Assembly (NCBI GenBank): GCA_021296235.1
Contig: JAGWAS010000020.1
Span: 1 to 64,000 of the forward strand
DNA from: Paracoccaceae bacterium
GTDB lineage: Bacteria; Pseudomonadota; Alphaproteobacteria; Rhodobacterales; Rhodobacteraceae
Length of the DNA stretch: 64,000 bases
Direction of reading: 5' to 3'
Every line of letters begins with the position of its first letter. Within the stretch, counting starts at the first letter, position 1. Position numbers and translations under genes: made by a program. Shown one piece after another: positions 18,438-27,557 of the stretch. Below the pieces are notes generated by a model that saw nothing but the letters and a program-made list of their open reading frames with translations, did no database searches and was not told the origin of the DNA.

Positions 18438-19230
18438 GTTCTTTCGGTGGTCAGTAATGAACGAAGCTGCTTCGCAGCAGTGTGCTTCTGCGAGTTGGGA
18501 GGGCTGTTACTGAGTTTGCAGGCCTGTTCCCGGCTTTGCGGGTAGCGATTGTTCTCTTCGCATGTCGAGCGAGCATTGAGCAATGGGCGGATGCATGGAC
18601 CTCCACGAAGAAGCCGTGTCCGCGAAAGGCGTTATTGGGTATGCCCCATTCGGATGTTCAAGTTCCTTGGCTTGGCAGACGGTCAGGAAGGATCTGCAGA
18701 GAATATTCTGCGATACGGTGATTGAACGATCACTCTGTGCACGGAAATCAGCACACCTTGACCAAACGCGATCTTAAGAAAGTGCTGTTCAATTCAAGGC
18801 GCTGCTGAAGGATCCAAGGACTTCATTCAAGAGGCACAGCGGCGATTCATCCTGGGAGTGCAGGAGGTTGAAGTGAGGCAAGCTCTGGGCGCAGACAAGA
18901 GCGCAGGTGCCGGGTGCGGGTGAATTTCACAGTGACTCTGATCCCTGGAGAACAGACGGAATGGATCAGTCAATTTGAATCAATCAGCCCTGCACGCGGG
19001 ACGACGTGATTGAAAAGAGCCGCATGGCAAGACCCGACCTGCAGAGAATTTTGGACACAGCATTCGCGGAAAGCACAAGGTGCGGATGTTCCCCGTGGCG
19101 GGCTTGGTCAGATGCGGCCACGATCTGCTCCAGATGATCCTCTTCCCATGGCCACTCCGGGAACAGGAGCACAGCAGTCAAAAACGGTGAGTTGATGTCA
19201 CAAATTGCAATTCTTCGGGCAACCAATTGA
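18438..19230. other. Gene-poor interval with possible transposase remnant
   Basis: No intact gene. A possible IS256-family fragment lies at about 18780-18905. The remainder, including the part downstream of the formylglycine-generating enzyme, shows only short unsupported frames. Confidence 0.4.
18780..18905 (+). pseudogene. Possible IS256 (Mutator-type) transposase N-terminal remnant
   Basis: The translated stretch 'DFIQEAQRRFILGVQEVEVR' followed by 'QALGADKSAGAG' resembles the IS256-family N-terminal pattern (FLREA-R-x-L-x-x-VLEAEM-x-EALGAEKGER). The similarity ends after about 40 codons at a stop and no terminal inverted repeats were seen. The resemblance is partial. Confidence 0.35.
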
Positions 19231-20148
19231 CTACGCGTCAAACGCAACTCGAAACCCGGCATTGCAGGTTGAAGTGTCGTGAGACCGGCCCGAACGCGCA
19301 GCAATGCGATACCGCCAGCAATAGGAGCGGTGGCAGAGAAACGACCCGCCCTTGAGAACATGTTCCCTTTCCGCCTTAGCTTGAGCGTTCCGCGCCTTGG
19401 CGACTTTGCCAACAGACCGTACGCGAAACTTGCACGAACACCACTCCCAGACGTTGCCGCTCATGTTGAAGAGCCCGATGGAATTTGGCTCGAACGAGCG
19501 AACCGGCGCGGTTCCATAAAAGCCGTCGCGCAGCGTGTTCGTATCCGGAAAGTTGCCCTGCCATATGTTGCAATGGATGTTGCGTTCATCGTCCGGTTCG
19601 TCGAATTGACCGCCGCGAGCGGCATGCTCCCATTCAGCTTCGGAAGGCAACCGTCCTCCGGACCACTCTGCAAAAGCAGTGGCATCGACATGGGATACAT
19701 GGGTAACCGGGTGATCCTGATGAGCCGCGGGCAAGTCGCGGCCCAGTGGATGTTTCCAGTTCGCGCCGTCCACGGATATCCACCATGGCATGTCCACCGG
19801 ATGTGCGCCCGACGGGTGAGGAAGCAAACCCCGGAAAACATATGACCATCCAAAGCGGTCAGCATCGGTGCGGAAGTCCGTTTCCTCGACGAACCGGGCG
19901 AATTCCCCGACCGAGACGGCAAACCTCGAAATGCCGAACGGCCGCAATCTTGTTGAACGAAGCGGGTGTTCCCCATCCATTCGGATTTCAGGGCGGTTCG
20001 TGCCCACATGTGACTTACAACCCTCCAGCCAAACAACATCGGCTGTCCAGTGGTTTGATCGGCGGGATTGGCTGTCTCTTCGCGGGCGCAATTTGGACAT
20101 CCGAATGTCCCGGTCGGGAGCAGGTGATTGAGGGTTGCTTGTCCTCAA
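19231..20148 (-). CDS. Formylglycine-generating enzyme (sulfatase-modifying factor)
   Basis: A 305-residue FGE/SUMF1-family protein. It oxidises the active-site Cys of sulfatases to formylglycine. Visible family signatures are 'FGISRFAVSVGEFARFVEET', 'HPVTHVSHVDATAFAEWSGG', 'RLPSEAEWEHAARGG', 'GLFNMSGNVWEW' and the redox pair C272-x4-C277 in 'GGSFLCHRSYCWRYR'. It begins 13 bp after the sulfatase gene in the same operon, so the sulfatase is its evident client. The first ~45 residues do not resemble the family and a later start is possible. Confidence 0.92.
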   Translation of the reverse strand: MRTSNPQSPAPDRDIRMSKLRPRRDSQSRRSNHWTADVVWLEGCKSHVGTNRPEIRMDGEHPLRSTRLRPFGISRFAVSVGEFARFVEETDFRTDADRFGWSYVFRGLLPHPSGAHPVDMPWWISVDGANWKHPLGRDLPAAHQDHPVTHVSHVDATAFAEWSGGRLPSEAEWEHAARGGQFDEPDDERNIHCNIWQGNFPDTNTLRDGFYGTAPVRSFEPNSIGLFNMSGNVWEWCSCKFRVRSVGKVAKARNAQAKAEREHVLKGGSFLCHRSYCWRYRIAARSGRSHDTSTCNAGFRVAFDA

Positions 20149-20160
20149 ACCAGCAACGCT

Positions 20161-21681
20161 TCAGGCTGGGGGTGCAAGCCCAAGCCGTCGATAAGCCTCG
20201 TCGGGAGCCTCATGGAGAGCCATGATCCTGCACATCTGAGTTTCGAGTTCCTTCTGAACGCCGCGGTCGACAATCGGGTGCTCCTGCCCGGGATCGCTGT
20301 GCAGGTCGTAAAGCGCTGTCCTGGTGTCTTCAATGTTTGCCCCCTGGCCTCGGGCCTTTACCTTGCGGGCCGGTATTTTCATGACCGGACAGTTTTGCAT
20401 GAAATCAAAACCGCGCACCAGTTCGGTTCCCTCGAATTCTGCCAGTTCAAAAAATGCATGCTGATGGGTGGGCATGAGCGTATATTCGAAAATGTCCTGA
20501 TCCGCCAACGAGCAGGATCCTTCCGGGTAAAGGAAGTACGTAAAGCGTCCGTCTGTTGCATTCAACGCGGCGCCGAACTGCCCATAAAGTGCGATGCGTC
20601 GGATACTTTCGTCTTGTTCAAGCACTGAATCCAGCCGTTTCCCGCACATCGTGGCCGGGATTTTTTGTCCGTGCCACTCAAGAAAGGTTGGGGCAAGATC
20701 AATGTTCTGCGTCAGGGCCCGACGCCTTTGACCTGCCTTGTCTGCATGAGAAGGATGACAGACGATAAGCGGAATGTGTGCAATTTCGTTGTAGAATGGC
20801 ATTCTGCTTTTGGCCCACCAGTCGTGTTCGCCCAGCATGAAACCGTGATCGGTGGTCACCACCAGTGCCGTGTCCTCCCACATGCCATTTGTGTCCATGT
20901 AGTCGAGCAGCTTGCCGAGATATGTGTCGCACATCGTAATGAGAGCCATGTAGTTTGCCCGGATCTCATCGATCTCCAAACCGCTTTCCTCCACACGCCT
21001 GTAATTCGGCCAATCAATTCGCGGTCCGTTGTAGCCGGTCGGATAATGTTCCCGGTACCGATCAGGTGCGGCAAAGGGCTCATGTGGATCGAAACACTCA
21101 AGTTGCAGGAACCAGTCCTCTGAATCCCGGTTCGCATCCAGAAACTCAAAGGTCCTGTCGAAGCATCTGGGGAGGGAATAATCCTGTTCCGCAACAATGA
21201 ACTCGCGGTTGATCATGCCCCTTGCCCTGCCGCCTGGCGCATTCGGCGGCGCATACTGAAGCGGGTGATAGGTTGAGCGAAACTTGGCATCCGGAACGTC
21301 AATCAGCGCCTTCCACGGATCCCATTCCTGACCCCGTTCGAGTTCCCAAGTGGAATACCGATTCTGATAGTTCAGGCCCCCATCCTCAAAATAGTGATAG
21401 TGGTCCGTGATCAGGTGCGAGTGCACTCCGTTGCGGGCCAGGATTTCCGGAAAGCAGACATCGAAGGGTTCCAGCGGTCCCCACGAGCGATGCATGAAGT
21501 TCAACCGCCCGGTCTGAATGTCGCGCCGCGCCGGCATGCACGGAAGTGACCCGACATAGTGGTTGTCGAAAGTTACGCCCATTTCAGAAAGGCGCGAGAA
21601 GTTCGGAGTTGCGGCCGCACCTCCATAGCTTTGCAGAACACGCCGGTTAAGGCTGTCAAACATCAGGAATATCGTCTTCAT
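20161..21681 (-). CDS. Type I sulfatase (formylglycine-dependent)
   Basis: A 506-residue alkaline-phosphatase-fold sulfatase without a signal peptide, so presumably cytoplasmic. It has Asp9 for metal binding and the formylglycine signature C48-M-P50-A-R52 (CxPxR). Later motifs include 'YFEDGGLNYQNRYSTWE', 'LQLECFDPHEPF', the metal/His motif 'VVTTDHGFMLGEHDWWAKS' and 'RPL..NIDLAPTFLEW'-like sequence. Its start overlaps the tctA stop by 4 bp, and the maturation enzyme follows 13 bp later. The substrate is likely a sulfated compound imported by the TctCBA system. Confidence 0.93.
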   Translation of the reverse strand: MKTIFLMFDSLNRRVLQSYGGAAATPNFSRLSEMGVTFDNHYVGSLPCMPARRDIQTGRLNFMHRSWGPLEPFDVCFPEILARNGVHSHLITDHYHYFEDGGLNYQNRYSTWELERGQEWDPWKALIDVPDAKFRSTYHPLQYAPPNAPGGRARGMINREFIVAEQDYSLPRCFDRTFEFLDANRDSEDWFLQLECFDPHEPFAAPDRYREHYPTGYNGPRIDWPNYRRVEESGLEIDEIRANYMALITMCDTYLGKLLDYMDTNGMWEDTALVVTTDHGFMLGEHDWWAKSRMPFYNEIAHIPLIVCHPSHADKAGQRRRALTQNIDLAPTFLEWHGQKIPATMCGKRLDSVLEQDESIRRIALYGQFGAALNATDGRFTYFLYPEGSCSLADQDIFEYTLMPTHQHAFFELAEFEGTELVRGFDFMQNCPVMKIPARKVKARGQGANIEDTRTALYDLHSDPGQEHPIVDRGVQKELETQMCRIMALHEAPDEAYRRLGLAPPA

Positions 21682-23180
21682 GGCCCGGTGCTTTCGTTAA
21701 CCTTGACGGTTGCGCTGCGGGTGCGGCGCCGCTCAACCGACAGGGACCAAACCAGCAGAAGCAATGCAATCAGGAGCATTGCGACTGAGAGTGGATCAGT
21801 GAAGAGTGGAGTGATGTCGCCATCGGTGAACATCAGGCCTTGCCGCAACTTGGCTTCCGCGACCTTGGCCAGCACGTAACCAATAACGAATGGACCAAGA
21901 TTGAAGCCTGCCCGTTCCAGCAGAAATCCGATCACCCCAAACCCCAACATGGTCCAGACATCGAACATGGTGTTGTTGAGAGAATATACGCCAACCACGC
22001 AGCATACGGTAATCACCGGAAGAAGGTAGGATTTGGGAATGACAGAAATTCGAACATAGAAGCGGATCAGACCCAGCATCAGGGTGAACATCACGAATGT
22101 CGCCACAAAATAAACGCCGATAACGTTCCATACGATCTCAGGGTTGGTGGAAAAGAGAAGGGGGCCGGGCTGGAGCGAGTGAATCGTGAGCGCACCGATG
22201 AGAATTGCATCGGTTACCGAACCTGGAATGCCCAAGGCAATGAGTGGGATCAGCGCTCCGCCAACTGTGGCGTTGTTGGCTGCCTCCGACGCCACGATGC
22301 CTTCTTCCGAGCCCTTCCCGAACTTCTCCGGGGTCTTCGAACCGAGCCTTGCAAAAAGATAGGATAGTGCCGAACCAACCGAGGCGCCGACGCCCGGAAG
22401 AATCCCAATGAACGTTCCCACCAGGGACGAGCGCACCAGGTTGACCGCTTGAACCTTCATGTCCCGAAGTGACATGAACATGCCACGACCGGAGAACTCC
22501 AACGGTTCGGGCTTGGACCGCATGTTCAGGGCATCGGCAAAGATCTGGCTCACGGCAAAGATGCCGATCAGGACCGGAAGCAGCTTGAATCCGCCGATGA
22601 GATCCGCGGTTCCGAAGGTCAGCCGAACCACGCCGCCCGAAGGGTCGATTCCCGGAAATGTAACGAGCATTCCCAGGAATCCCGTAACCAAGCCTTTGAT
22701 AACATCGCCTCCGGCAACAGATGCGATAAGGACAATGGCCATCATCACAAGCGCGAAGTAGTTGAACGGGGTGAGTTTTACGGCCAGCTCGGAAAGTGGT
22801 TCCGAGATTGTAGCAAGTGCAATCCAAGCGAAAAGCGAACCGATGAACGACGCGGTAATCCCAAGGCCAAGCGCACGTCCCGGTTGCCCGGATTTCGCCA
22901 AGGGATAGCCGTCAAGGGTGGTCATGACGGCTGCGGGTGAGCCCGGCATTCGCAGCAGCGTTGCCGTAATCAACCCGCCGGTGATTGATCCAACGTACAT
23001 GGCGATCAACAACGTCGTCGCATGCAGCGCTGACATGTGGAAAGTCAATGGCAGTGTCAGGGCAATCAGCATGGACCCGGTGAGGCCGGGAATTGCGCCC
23101 ACAACGATGCCGGAAAACACGCCGACAAGGATGAACGTCAGTTGGAACAGTGTGAACGTTCCGAGGATTCCGTCTATCAC
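21678..23180 (-). CDS. tctA: Tripartite tricarboxylate transporter large membrane subunit TctA
   Basis: A 500-residue membrane protein of the TctA family with about 11-12 segments. Typical motifs include 'GAIPGLTGSMLIALTLPLTF', 'MYVGSITGGLITATLLRMPGSPAAVMTTLDGYPLAKSGQPGRAL', 'GILPGVGASVGSALSY' and 'GSEEGIVASEAANNATVGGALIPLIALGIPGS'. It forms the permease with TctB, fed by TctC. The gene starts 12 bp after tctB and ends overlapping the sulfatase start. Confidence 0.95.
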   Translation of the reverse strand: MIDGILGTFTLFQLTFILVGVFSGIVVGAIPGLTGSMLIALTLPLTFHMSALHATTLLIAMYVGSITGGLITATLLRMPGSPAAVMTTLDGYPLAKSGQPGRALGLGITASFIGSLFAWIALATISEPLSELAVKLTPFNYFALVMMAIVLIASVAGGDVIKGLVTGFLGMLVTFPGIDPSGGVVRLTFGTADLIGGFKLLPVLIGIFAVSQIFADALNMRSKPEPLEFSGRGMFMSLRDMKVQAVNLVRSSLVGTFIGILPGVGASVGSALSYLFARLGSKTPEKFGKGSEEGIVASEAANNATVGGALIPLIALGIPGSVTDAILIGALTIHSLQPGPLLFSTNPEIVWNVIGVYFVATFVMFTLMLGLIRFYVRISVIPKSYLLPVITVCCVVGVYSLNNTMFDVWTMLGFGVIGFLLERAGFNLGPFVIGYVLAKVAEAKLRQGLMFTDGDITPLFTDPLSVAMLLIALLLLVWSLSVERRRTRSATVKVNESTGP

Positions 23181-23192
23181 TTGAATGTGTTC

Positions 23193-23705
23193 CTAGAAGG
23201 CGCCCGGCAAGCGGATCACAAAAAATCGGGTCAATACATAGAAGAGGCCCACGGACAGGATGGGTGAAACCACTGCGGCAGTGAGAAGCGAGAGACGATC
23301 AAATCCACGAAACACAACCGTTGAAGCAAAGACAAATGCGATCGTGATGGGAATGAAATGACCAGCCTCAAATTGGAATGCCAGTATGTACGCAACCAGC
23401 AGGCCAAAAAATAGGATCAGTGACCGGGGCGTTGAATCGTCGCCGGATTTTCCGATGTCGATGGAGTCGTCCTGTTGGGGAGCGTGGCTGTGTTGGCCCC
23501 GCAGGATCGAACGAACCAGAACGGCAAGACAGAGGACGATCAGTGCGCCGGCAATCATCTCCGGTGCGGCGCCGGGGCCGAGCGGGTCAAACACACCGCC
23601 GGGCAGACCCAACGCACCAACAAGAAACACCAGGCTGACCAGCAGCAACGCCGACGTCACCCAAATCTCCGCCGATTGAAGGACTTTCTTCATTCGCGGT
23701 TCCAA
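23193..23705 (-). CDS. tctB: Tripartite tricarboxylate transporter small subunit TctB
   Basis: A 170-residue protein with four predicted membrane segments ('IWVTSALLLVSLVFLVGALGLP', 'MIAGALIVLCLAVLVRSIL', 'SLILFFGLLVAYILAFQ', 'TAAVVSPILSVGLFYVLTRFFVI'), the usual size and topology of TctB. It lies between tctC and tctA in the standard order. Confidence 0.88.
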   Translation of the reverse strand: MEPRMKKVLQSAEIWVTSALLLVSLVFLVGALGLPGGVFDPLGPGAAPEMIAGALIVLCLAVLVRSILRGQHSHAPQQDDSIDIGKSGDDSTPRSLILFFGLLVAYILAFQFEAGHFIPITIAFVFASTVVFRGFDRLSLLTAAVVSPILSVGLFYVLTRFFVIRLPGAF

Positions 23706-23741
23706 GACTCCCCCGACTGCAACTGTGATCCTGAAACGCTG

Positions 23742-23769
23742 CGGCGGGCGAATTGAGATCCGCCCGCCG
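23742..23769. promoter_or_regulatory. Stem-loop between tctC and tctB
   Basis: Perfect 9-bp GC-rich stem (CGGCGGGCG / CGCCCGCCG) with a 10-nt loop, in the 78-bp gap after the binding-protein gene. It has no following U-run. It is placed to protect the tctC transcript or to attenuate expression of the membrane subunits relative to the binding protein. Confidence 0.5.
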
Positions 23770-23783
23770 GCACCTGCGAGATG

Positions 23784-24764
23784 CTATTTGGTCGCTGCCC
23801 GGGCTGCCACCGGAGCAATGGCCTCCCACTGCCGATCCATTTCCGCGTGCAGTTCACTGCCGGCCTGAAACGCACCGACCATTGCCTTGCTGTCAAGGAA
23901 CGACTGCATGCCTTCGTCCGCCAAGGCAGCTTCAACCATCCCGGCAAACCCGTCAATGGCCTCCTGCGGTGTGCCTTTGGGCGCGAAATACCATCCGTCT
24001 ACACAGAATTGGAAATCGTAGCCCAATTCCACGAAAGTCGGCACATCAGGAAAATTCTTGTGCCTTTCTGAACCGGCATACGCGAGCAGCCGCACGGGGC
24101 TTTCGGGGTCAGCCATTCCGTCCGCACCCAGCGCGAAGTTCGACGCGCCTGCGGCCGAAAATCCGGCGACCTGCACCCGACCACCCTTGAACTCAGGGTA
24201 TGTGCCGGCGTCGCCTCCTGTTTGCACGAAGCGGAATTTAGCGCCGTCGCGCAGATCCTCGACCATGATGCCGTAGACATGGTTGATTGCCCCAAGATTG
24301 GCGCCGTGCACCAGAGTGTTCGGTTCCGCTGCGGCACGGTCCAGCAATTCGTCAAGCGTTTCAATGCCGGTGTCCTTGTGCGCAGACGTTGTCTGGCAGA
24401 ATTGACCAAGCCTTACGACCGGCTCAAAGTCCCTGTAGCCAAAATCGATTTTCCCTGCCGCCTGCAGCGTCATCATGGCCGTGTGCATCACGACGAAGTT
24501 GTATCCGTCCGGATCCTGATCCTTCGCCTGTCGCAATCCGATCGGAATGGGGCCGCCAATGTTGAAAATCGTGATCGGCTGGCCAACGGTGTCATTGTCT
24601 GCAACCGTTTTCTGCAATTGGCGGGTCATCTGATCGACGGCCCCGGCCCCGGCCTTCCAGGGGACGGTGATCTTGATCGGTTTTTCCGGCCATTGGGCGT
24701 GAGCCGGACCGACCGCAAAACCGACAAGACTCGCAAGCATCGCGGTGATGGTTAATCTGATCAT
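23784..24764 (-). CDS. tctC: Tripartite tricarboxylate transporter binding protein TctC
   Basis: A 326-residue exported binding protein (Bug/TctC family). The start at 24764 follows GAGGAGGAA and gives the signal peptide 'LTITAMLASLVGFAVGPAHA'. The mature protein begins with the family sequence 'WPEKPIKITVPWKAGAGAVDQMTRQL' and continues with 'VQVAGFSAAGASNFALGADG', 'GWYFAPKGTPQEAIDGF'. Ligands of this family are mostly carboxylates; here the linked sulfatase suggests a sulfated or sulfonated organic acid, as inference. Confidence 0.93.
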   Translation of the reverse strand: MIRLTITAMLASLVGFAVGPAHAQWPEKPIKITVPWKAGAGAVDQMTRQLQKTVADNDTVGQPITIFNIGGPIPIGLRQAKDQDPDGYNFVVMHTAMMTLQAAGKIDFGYRDFEPVVRLGQFCQTTSAHKDTGIETLDELLDRAAAEPNTLVHGANLGAINHVYGIMVEDLRDGAKFRFVQTGGDAGTYPEFKGGRVQVAGFSAAGASNFALGADGMADPESPVRLLAYAGSERHKNFPDVPTFVELGYDFQFCVDGWYFAPKGTPQEAIDGFAGMVEAALADEGMQSFLDSKAMVGAFQAGSELHAEMDRQWEAIAPVAARAATK

Positions 24765-24803
24765 TGGTTCCTCCTCAGCATGAATTTCCAACTACACAAT
24801 TGC

Positions 24804-24818
24804 ACCGTATGGTACGGT
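24804..24818. promoter_or_regulatory. Inverted repeat upstream of tctC, candidate LysR site
   Basis: ACCGTA-TGG-TACGGT is a perfect 6-bp inverted repeat, 40 bp upstream of the tctC start and downstream of the LysR gene. Its position suits a LysR-type activator site. Confidence 0.4.
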
Positions 24819-24900
24819 CAGTTGCATTTATGGACCCGCATCCCGGAAATGGAAAATGAAATCAAAGGCATAACACATAACCAAAATGCATAAGCACCGC

Positions 24901-25806
24901 TCATGCCCCGGCATCACCTCCAACAATGTCGAGGAGAATGTCGATCAGTTCAGCCGAGTGTTCCGACAAGGAGCGCGACTTCAGCCAAATTGCGGCATAC
25001 GACATTGTAATTGAAGGATGCCAAGGACGAACAACAATTCGGTCTTGGCAAATTCCGGAAGCGCTGAAGGGGTCGCTGATCCCGATGCCCAATCCGGCCG
25101 CCACCAGATGGCAACTGGTAACCGCAGTGGACGTTTCAATGGCAATGGGCAGCGGATATTTGGCTTCCAGCATGCATTTGTCGGCCAGTTGGCGCAGCCG
25201 GATTCTTCGATTGGGGATAATTATGCTCTCATCGCGCAGGTCCGACGGCCCGATCTCCGACTTGGCGGCCAATGCATGATTCTTGGGCAAAACTGCGACC
25301 GCATTGACCGAAACGAACTCGCGAGCCTCCAGCAATGGATGTTCCACCGGCATCAGCGTCAATCCGACATCTGATTTCCGGTTCACGATCCAATCCTCAA
25401 TGTCCAGGCGGTCAACCCAACTCACGTCGAGGCGCAGGGTGGGGTGCCCGGCCTGGAATCTCGCAAGGGCCGTCGGCACAAGTTCGCTGAACAGCAATGG
25501 ACCAATGGCCGAGACACGCAACGGGCTGCTGCGTTCCAGGCGGATGTCCTCAACGATGTCGGACAATTCATCAAGGCCGGTAAGTGTTGTTTCGATCAAT
25601 CTGTAGAAGCGCCGGCCCCGCTCGGAATGCACCAAGTGCCGTCCGCGACGATCAAACAGTTGAAACCCCAAATTGGCCTCCAAAGTCGCAAGCGCCCGGC
25701 TAACGGCAGGCTGCGTAACGGAAAGCAAATCTGCGGCTGCGGTTACCGACCCCGTGCTGACGGTTGCCTGATAGGCCTTGAGTTGCCTGATGCGGATGTT
25801 CTTCAT
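24901..25806 (-). CDS. LysR-family transcriptional regulator
   Basis: A 301-residue LTTR. The winged helix-turn-helix is at residues 1-65 ('IRIRQLKAYQATVSTGSVTA', 'LLSVTQPAVSRALATLE'), followed by the substrate-binding domain ('SPLRVSAIGPLLFSELVP'). The start at 25806 gives the canonical N-terminus. It is encoded upstream of and in the same direction as the tctCBA-sulfatase-FGE operon, separated by 136 bp, and is the likely regulator of that operon. Confidence 0.9.
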   Translation of the reverse strand: MKNIRIRQLKAYQATVSTGSVTAAADLLSVTQPAVSRALATLEANLGFQLFDRRGRHLVHSERGRRFYRLIETTLTGLDELSDIVEDIRLERSSPLRVSAIGPLLFSELVPTALARFQAGHPTLRLDVSWVDRLDIEDWIVNRKSDVGLTLMPVEHPLLEAREFVSVNAVAVLPKNHALAAKSEIGPSDLRDESIIIPNRRIRLRQLADKCMLEAKYPLPIAIETSTAVTSCHLVAAGLGIGISDPFSASGICQDRIVVRPWHPSITMSYAAIWLKSRSLSEHSAELIDILLDIVGGDAGA

Positions 25807-26391
25807 CGGCACTTTTTTCTGGTGACGTGGGAACTCAAGGCTAACAAGTTTCCTCCCAACATGAAAAGCCAATTGCTGGTAGCCCTTGAAAATTGAATTC
25901 ACGTTCCGGCCAAATTCTGATCCTGTCCGGGGCAATCAGTTCCGAAATTCAGATTGCCGCTGACGGTTCTGTGTTCAGACGGTTGCGCGCAGTTGTTTCT
26001 CTGGCCGCCCCAAGTTGGACGCAGGATCGCCGCCAGTTGCCGGAGCGGGATTCTTCGGCGGACCCGGAAGCGCCTCGGCGGTTGTGGGAGCCGGTGCAGC
26101 AGGTCGGAGACTTGGAATCGGAAAACGGGTTGGCCCTGATTGCCGGCAACGGAAGAGAACAAATTCCAGTGGCCGGGCCCTTGAAATTGTCCAAACAGGG
26201 GCATCCGCAAGTTCAATTTTCCGATTGCCCTCTTTGGAACGTCAAAATACGGAAAACAGGCGCGGTTTTGGGTTGCAGGGACACGCGACCGGGCCAAACC
26301 GTTCAGATTCCATGTGCCGCGCCTGGATTTGGGCTTGCGGCTGCATCATCTGCAGATGGAGTTTTGGCAAGCAGTGAGGAGGAGGTTTTTG
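25807..26391. other. Divergent intergenic region, no gene recognised
   Basis: Separates the LysR gene from the hydratase gene. A + strand frame is open across much of it but resembles no family and shows unlikely composition, so it is not called. Confidence 0.45.
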
Positions 26392-27183
26392 ATGGATAAG
26401 GTGGCGGACTTCCATTGGGGAATCCGGTCGGGAGGGCCGGTTCCGAATGCAATTCCTGAGCAATTGGTGCCGCAGACTTTCACCGATGCATACCGGGCCC
26501 AATCGATCCTGGTCGAGCGCATTCTCGCGGCGGCCAGCGGTGGACCGGCTGAGAAGATTGGCTACAAGATTGCCTGCACCAGCAAGATTGCCCGCCAACT
26601 GTTCGGGGCGGACGGCCCGGTGTTTGGCAGGCTTCTTTCCTGCAGCTCCTGGCCGACCGGCAAAACGCTCTCAGCAGCTGAGTTTCCGATGATCGCCCTG
26701 GAATCGGAATTCGCCTTCCGGATGGCAAGGGATGTTCCCGAAAGTTCAATTCCATGGGCCCGAGAGACAATTTTCCCCTTCATCGGCGAAATGCTGCCGG
26801 CGCTTGAATTGGTCGCAAACCGGTTTTCAGGCTGGTCGGCTTATTCCAGCACTTCACTTGCGGCTGACAACGCGGTGAATCATGGCTGGATCCACGGTGA
26901 GGCAACGAATGACTGGCGGGAAGTTGAGCTTGCCGACCATCCTGTCGCATTGCGGGTCAATGGAGAGAACATTCTGACCGGAACCGGGGCAAACGTAATG
27001 GGACATCCGTTGCATGCGCTGGCTTGGCTTGCAAATGCGCTGCCGGCACATGGTCTCGAACTTCTGGAAGGGGATCTGGTCACCACCGGCGTGTGCACCG
27101 ATGTCCATGTTTCCCGTCCGGGAGAATGTGTGCAGGCGGATTTCGGCACACTCGGCACAGTGGAAGTGAACGTTACGGAATAG
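26392..27183 (+). CDS. 2-keto-4-pentenoate hydratase-family enzyme
   Basis: A 263-residue protein of the MhpD/fumarylacetoacetate-hydrolase superfamily. It shows 'AYRAQSILVERILAA', 'KIGYKIACTSKIARQLFG', 'IALESEFAFRMARDVP' (metal-ligand Glu residues), 'PALELVANRF', 'VNGENILTGTGANVMGHPLHALAWLANAL' and 'GDLVTTGVCTDVHVSRPGE'. Family members hydrate 2-hydroxypenta-2,4-dienoates or decarboxylate related oxo-acids in meta-cleavage pathways. No other meta-cleavage genes are nearby, so the physiological substrate is open. The ATG follows GAGGAGGAGG. Confidence 0.85.
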   Translation: MDKVADFHWGIRSGGPVPNAIPEQLVPQTFTDAYRAQSILVERILAAASGGPAEKIGYKIACTSKIARQLFGADGPVFGRLLSCSSWPTGKTLSAAEFPMIALESEFAFRMARDVPESSIPWARETIFPFIGEMLPALELVANRFSGWSAYSSTSLAADNAVNHGWIHGEATNDWREVELADHPVALRVNGENILTGTGANVMGHPLHALAWLANALPAHGLELLEGDLVTTGVCTDVHVSRPGECVQADFGTLGTVEVNVTE

Positions 27184-27557
27184 AAACTGATCGCTGACAT
27201 TGCCGCGGTGAGGGCCCGAATGAAGTTTCCGCAGGAGCACGGGGCTGAAACGGATGATTGGCAAGGCGGGTCCAACCGCAGAACAAATCCTTGCTCCGGG
27301 TCGAGGCTCCGGAAGTGCAGGGACCAACCGATTCACGGTTTCATCCCAGGTCAATCATGAATTCCGATAGGGGCGGTTCGTCGCCACAACGGCAGGCAAG
27401 CGGGCAGCGCCAATGTGCTCCTTGCCTGTCTTGAGATGCATGACAATGCCGATTGCAGTTGGTGTTTTCTGTCCCCGGTCTTGAACTATGGACGGAATTG
27501 CAGGAGAACGTGGTCGGTTGATGTGAGCGGGAACCAACGCCAAAAGGGTTAAGTTAA
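27184..27557. other. Intergenic region, nothing recognised
   Basis: No gene, hairpin terminator or repeat was identified between the hydratase and the reductase-like gene. Confidence 0.4.

Noticed and set aside
16649-19230. CRISPR array or tandem repeats in the gene-poor interval
   Set aside because: No regularly spaced repeats were found on reading the sequence.
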